Source: Deltaproteobacteria bacterium
GTDB taxonomy: Bacteria; Desulfobacterota; Desulfarculia; Adiutricales; Adiutricaceae
Direction of reading: 5' to 3'
NCBI GenBank assembly: GCA_031276865.1
Contig: JAISMF010000068.1
Coordinates: forward strand, 1 to 36,198
DNA: 36,198 nucleotides
The position numbers and the translations under genes are program-made. The notes beneath the pieces are model-generated. The model did no database searches and had not been told where the DNA came from. It saw only the letters and a program-made list of their open reading frames with translations. Below are positions 33,254 through 36,198 of this stretch, piece by piece. The stretch's first letter is position 1; each line of letters starts with the position of its first letter.

Positions 33254-34375
33254 ATGATTGTGTCCGATAATGATAAGGCGAACGTCCCGCCCGCCGATAA
33301 GACGGCCGACTGGGATAAGACGAAATAGGACAATGTCATCGACAGGTTCTGGAAAAGGACCATTTCAGCAAGGTTGCGGGAGTTCTTCGAGTTTTTCGAT
33401 CCCTCTCTCGCCTTACTCATAGACTTCACAGTCATGCCCGAAGCGGAGTTAGACAAGCAGCTCTACCCGTTGGAAGCTGATTCATCCCGAGGCTCGGTGC
33501 GTCCGGACATCTTTTTCAAGTTACATCTGATCAATGATAAATCACGCTTACTAATATTCTTTATCGAGCAGCAGGAGAAGAAAGACCCGCGCCTGGCCGC
33601 CCGCTGCCATATAAGCCACAACCGGCTAATTGAATTATATCCCAATCAGCTGTACGGCGGCTTAGTCATATGCACCGGCCACATAGTCGAAGGCAAGTAT
33701 CTATTAGATAAACCCATCCATTACGGTATATTGAACCCGTTTCTAATAAAGACGTTCTCTCCCGGTTCCTTCACTCTGGAAAAACTGGAGGAGAGCTCCC
33801 TGCTTTTCTCCAGCATCATGTACGCCGTCATTCTGAAATTTGAAGCGAACGAGAGGCACGCTGGGCTGGAAAAAGACAACGCTGGGCTGAAAAAAGCCAA
33901 CGCTGAGCTTGAAAAAGCCGCGGAAACGTTTCTTCGGCACCTGAAAAGGAAGAATTTTTCCGAGGAGGATAAGGTCTTTTGCGCTAAATTCGCTTGGGGA
34001 TTTTTTAAAATTTGGGAAAATAACTTCAACCTAAAGTTGAGAGAGGAGTACAAAATGCTGATTAGTAAAGTAGTCGAGGATTTAGATGTCCAACTCGCCA
34101 GGGTGGAAGGCCTGGAGGTAGGCTGGGAGAAAGGCCTGGCGGAAGGCCTGGAAAAAGGCCAGCAGAAAGGCCTGGCGGAAGGTCTGGAAAAAGGCCAGCA
34201 GAAAGGCCTGGCGGAAGGCCTGGAGAAAGGCCTGGCGGAAGGCGAGCGCAAAAATGCCCTGGAGGTCGCTCGGAAAATGCTGGCCGCGGATATGCCCGTA
34301 GAGAAAATCGCCGACTTCAGCGGGTTGTCGGAAGATGATGTTCTTAACCTCCGGGACGGAATCCGGAAAGACTAG
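33254..34375 (+). pseudogene. Rpn-family recombination-promoting nuclease/putative transposase, copy B, amber stop at codon 25
   Basis: The native start is the ATG at 33254 (GGAGG upstream). Codon 25 is TAG (33326-33328); copy A has CGG (Arg) there. The frame is then open to 34375, so the full product would be 373 residues; re-initiation at a TTG (33374) would give 333. The nuclease core is intact: FFEFFDPSLALLIDF, GSVRPDIFFKL, LLIFFIEQQEKKDPRLAARC (Asp and Glu of the PD-(D/E)XK fold), ISHNRLIELYPNQ. A coiled region with GLEKDNAGLKKANAELEKA and KRKNFSEEDK follows, then 36-bp repeats (KGLAEGLEKGQQ) at about 34133-34245 and the end motif MLAADMPVEKIADFSGLSEDDVLNLRD. Rpn proteins are DNA nucleases linked to horizontal transfer and recombination. 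It is either a fresh pseudogene, a truncated functional protein, or an amber-readthrough gene. Confidence 0.85.
34133..34245 (+). repeat. 36-bp in-frame repeats in the Rpn B tail
   Basis: Units encoding KGLAEGLEKGQQ occur twice, followed by a partial KGLAEGLEKGLAEGE. The GGCCTGGCGGAAGGC core recurs through the tails of all Rpn copies in the window, so copy number can change by slippage without frame loss. Confidence 0.85.
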
Positions 34376-34610
34376 GCCGCGCGGGCTGGTCCAACCAATC
34401 CTGGAAGGGCGTTCCCGCCCGACCCCACCCGCCGTCTTGAAGACCGGCTGGGCCTTCCGCGACCGCTTGTTCCCCGTTGTACGCTTACTAAAAGCCGGAT
34501 AATCGCGGGGGATTCAAAGGTCCCGATACTCCAAGGGATCCGCCGGCGCCTTTCAGGAGCCGTGTGAAATCACAGGGGTTTCACTCGGAGGCTTCCCGCT
34601 GGATTGGGGA
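34376..34610. repeat. 3' flank of Rpn unit B, repeated after unit C
   Basis: From GGCCGCGCGG just after the B stop codon, this region matches 35812-36045 after copy C (shared AATCCTGGAA, CCCGCCCGACCCC, GGATCCGCCGGC, CACTCGGAGG). No coding frame is kept, so the amplified unit includes downstream non-coding DNA. Confidence 0.75.
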
Positions 34611-34924
34611 GGGTATACTCAAATAATGATGCCTGTGCGAAAAGTCTGTCATTGAAAAACCGATAGAGACGCTATACAAAGTATGGGATTAATTTAATAA
34701 TTATACTGCGCATAAAGTAGTGGATTTCACATATTCGAATATCTTAGAGGTTTTCGCAGCCGCGTCAAGTTATCAGCCACATAGATGCGGTTTTAATTCT
34801 ATCCTTAAAATAGTATCCAATGTTATTACCCTAGTTTTGTAGCTTACCGCCATCATAGGGAATTGACAATAAAACGACGGTAAATAATATTTTCAAAAAA
34901 TTTATTTATTTTTTGAGCACACCC
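34611..34924. mobile_element. 314-bp MITE-like insertion
   Basis: The element starts GGGTATACTCAAATAAT (34611-34627) and ends with the inverted copy, which read inward is GGGTGTGCTCAAAAAAT (34924-34908); 14 of 17 positions agree. Flanking it are GATTGGGGA (34602-34610) and GATCGGAGA (34925-34933), a 9-bp target duplication with two differences. The matching flank after copy C (about 36035-36065) is continuous and has no such insert. It is AT-rich and has no transposase frame, so it is non-autonomous. IS family not assigned. Confidence 0.7.
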
Positions 34925-35065
34925 GATCGGAGAAAGACGGTTGAAAAATCCGTTAAAAAGCTCTTTCCGCCTCCGTTATCGTATTTTTTAAACGCTTGGT
35001 GAATTTCAACCGGACGAATATTCAGCCGACAAACTCTCCATAACCAACGGGAAAAACGTCGCATG
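34925..35065. repeat. second part of the Rpn flank, repeated at 36045-36198
   Basis: Shared words TTGAAAAATCCGTTAAA, CTTTCCGCCTCCGT, and CCATAACC..CGGGAAAAACG show that this continues the flank interrupted by the MITE-like element. Since it precedes copy C, the same flank at the right edge of the window suggests another Rpn copy just beyond. Confidence 0.7.
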
Positions 35066-35094
35066 TTTTTCCTGTCCTTCATTTTTCCGCATGC

Positions 35095-35811
35095 GCGCGT
35101 CCAGTCTGAAATATGAAGCGAGCGCGCATCCCGCTGGGCGGAAGGAAGCCGCGGAAACGTTTCTCGGCCACCCGAAAAGGAAGAATCTTTCCGAGGATGA
35201 TATGCGCTATCGCGCTGTTTTCGCTTGGAGAATATTTAAAATTTGGTGATGGAGCTTCAACTTCGACGCCTACGCGAAAACCCATTCGGTTTTCGCTCTT
35301 ATTAAATAATATACTTTATGATTTCTACGCTATATTAATTTATCCCATATGTTGCAGGTCACTGCTAAACATTTTTCACTACCGGACTATTCGCAGCCGC
35401 ATCAACTTTGGATTAAGAAAGGAATGCGAAATGATGGATAGCAAAAACGACGAGAAGATGAGTGTCCAGATCGCGAGGGTGGAAGGCTTTAAGGCAGGCA
35501 GGAAGAAAGGTCTGGCGAAAGGCCAGGAGTTTGGCCTGGCGGAAGGCAGGAGGGAAGGCAGGGAGGAAGGCCTGGAGGAAGGCCGGGAGGAAGGCCTGAA
35601 AAAAGGCCTGAAGATGGGCCTGGAGGTGGGCCTCAATAAAGGCATGGACAAAGGCCTAGCGGAAGGCCTGGAGAAAGGCGAGCGCAAAAAAGCCCTGGAG
35701 GTCGCTCGGAAGATGCTGGCCGCGGATACGCCCGTAGAAAAAATCGCCATGTTCAGCGGGTTGGCGGAAGAGGAGATCCTTAAACTCCGGGACGAAACCA
35801 GCGAGGACTAG
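35095..35811 (+). pseudogene. Rpn-family gene, copy C, 5'-truncated
   Basis: The first recognisable codons are at about 35104 (LKYEASAHPAG, compare LKFEANERHAG in B), then KEAAETFLGHPKRKNLSEDD and FAWRIFKIW before a TGA. A divergent stretch follows, shared in part with copy A (IYPICCRSLLNIFHYR). The tail from about 35395 is open in its own frame: FGLRKECEMMDSKNDEKM, SVQIARVEGFKAGR, many KGLAEG/REEGLEEG units, MLAADTPVEKIAMFSGLAEEEILKLRDE. The nuclease core is absent. A longer frame from 35113 fuses an out-of-frame start to this tail and is not a real N-terminus. The intact tail could still be translated from ATG 35431 or 35434. Confidence 0.75.
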
Positions 35812-36198
35812 GCCGCGCGGAGGCGCGTCCGGCCAATCCTGGAATCTCTTTCCCGCCCGACCCCGCCCGCGGTCGCGAAGACCGGCCGGGCCTTCCGCGG
35901 CCGCCTGTTCCCCGAGGACCGCTTACCAACAGCCGTAAAACCACGGGGACGCGAAGCAAAGGCCCCGAAACTCCCAGAGGATCCGCCGGCTCCTTTCGGG
36001 AGCCGGGTGAAATCCCGGGGGTTACACTCGGAGGTTTACCGCCGGATCGGGGAAAGGCGCTTGAAAAATCCGTTAAAGGCCCCCCATACTCTTTCCGCCT
36101 CCGTCGACGCGTCTTTAAACGTTCGGCGACTTTAAACCGGCCGGACGCTCAGCCGATAAACTTTCCATAACCCTCGGGAAAAACGGCGCCGATTTTTC
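35812..36198. repeat. 3' flank of Rpn unit C
   Basis: Non-coding continuation matching 34376-34610 plus 34925-35065 without the MITE-like insertion. No gene seen to the window edge. Confidence 0.7.

Larger units (their letters stand above)
31376..34375 (+). repeat. two tandem Rpn gene units (A and B), period about 1.54 kb
   Basis: The stretch from about 31376 is repeated from about 32925. Both units share a non-coding leader of about 330 bp (ending in the same promoter), the Rpn reading frame, and a Lys/Gly/Glu-rich tail. Promoter-to-promoter distance is 1538 bp. Unit A is heavily decayed, unit B nearly intact. A third, 5'-truncated unit (C) follows at 35.1-35.8 kb. Confidence 0.8.

Noticed and set aside
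34133..34245. Short regular repeats that might suggest a CRISPR array
   Set aside because: They are adjacent in-frame coding repeats without spacers.
35113..35400. N-terminal part of a 232-residue open frame ending in the Rpn tail
   Set aside because: The true Rpn codons in this stretch are in a different frame, so only the tail is genuine.

Overview
The gene content points to a Gram-negative deltaproteobacterium (Desulfobacterota), most likely Desulfovibrio-like. The best evidence is a lactate-oxidation operon (FAD subunit, Fe-S subunit, LutC-like, and a fused LutB/LutA-like protein of about 716 residues), the same set of parts as in Desulfovibrio organic-acid gene clusters. OpgG/OpgH glucan synthesis, a malate permease with malic enzyme, and large Cache-type sensor kinases fit this. 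Only about 54% of the window is convincingly coding. With the pseudogenes and long empty gaps, this suggests relaxed selection, for example a host-restricted lineage; that is inference. No tRNA, rRNA or CRISPR array was seen.

Layout. (1) 1-6.7 kb, AT-rich: an osmoregulated periplasmic glucan (OPG, beta-1,2-glucan) locus. A secreted GH144-type glucanase (+) faces opgG and opgH (-). opgH appears split into two frames at an A6 run: a 95-residue ORF that looks like the OpgH N-terminus, then the glycosyltransferase/membrane part. (2) 6.7-8.2 kb: very AT-rich and empty, ending in a cluster of inverted repeats that could be a structured RNA. (3) 8.2-10.8 kb: a 2-hydroxycarboxylate (malate/citrate type) transporter followed by malic enzyme (-), i.e. 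malate uptake and oxidative decarboxylation to pyruvate. (4) 10.8-14.4 kb: base composition switches to GC-rich. There are four small single-domain Cro/CI (XRE) proteins in tandem (-), some with palindromes upstream, and a strong terminator about 930 bp past the last one. (5) 14.4-16.1 kb: empty. (6) 16.1-21.8 kb: the lactate/2-hydroxyacid oxidation operon (-), transcribed glcD-like, glcF-like, lutC, lutB. (7) 21.8-26.0 kb: mostly empty, holding one small exported four-cysteine protein. (8) 26.0-30.1 kb: a hybrid sensor kinase (Cache-HisKA-HATPase-REC-Hpt) and a REC-HD-GYP c-di-GMP phosphodiesterase, closed by a textbook terminator. (9) 30.1-36.2 kb: decaying sequence and a tandem array of Rpn-family PD-(D/E)XK genes, all broken or truncated, with conserved promoters, low-complexity KGLAEG tails, shared flanks and a 314-bp MITE-like insertion.

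The observations most worth a second look are the split opgH with a possible -1 slippery heptamer, the XRE paralogue array, the Rpn array with its MITE, the repeat-bearing 5' end of lutC, and the candidate structured RNA at 7974-8112.
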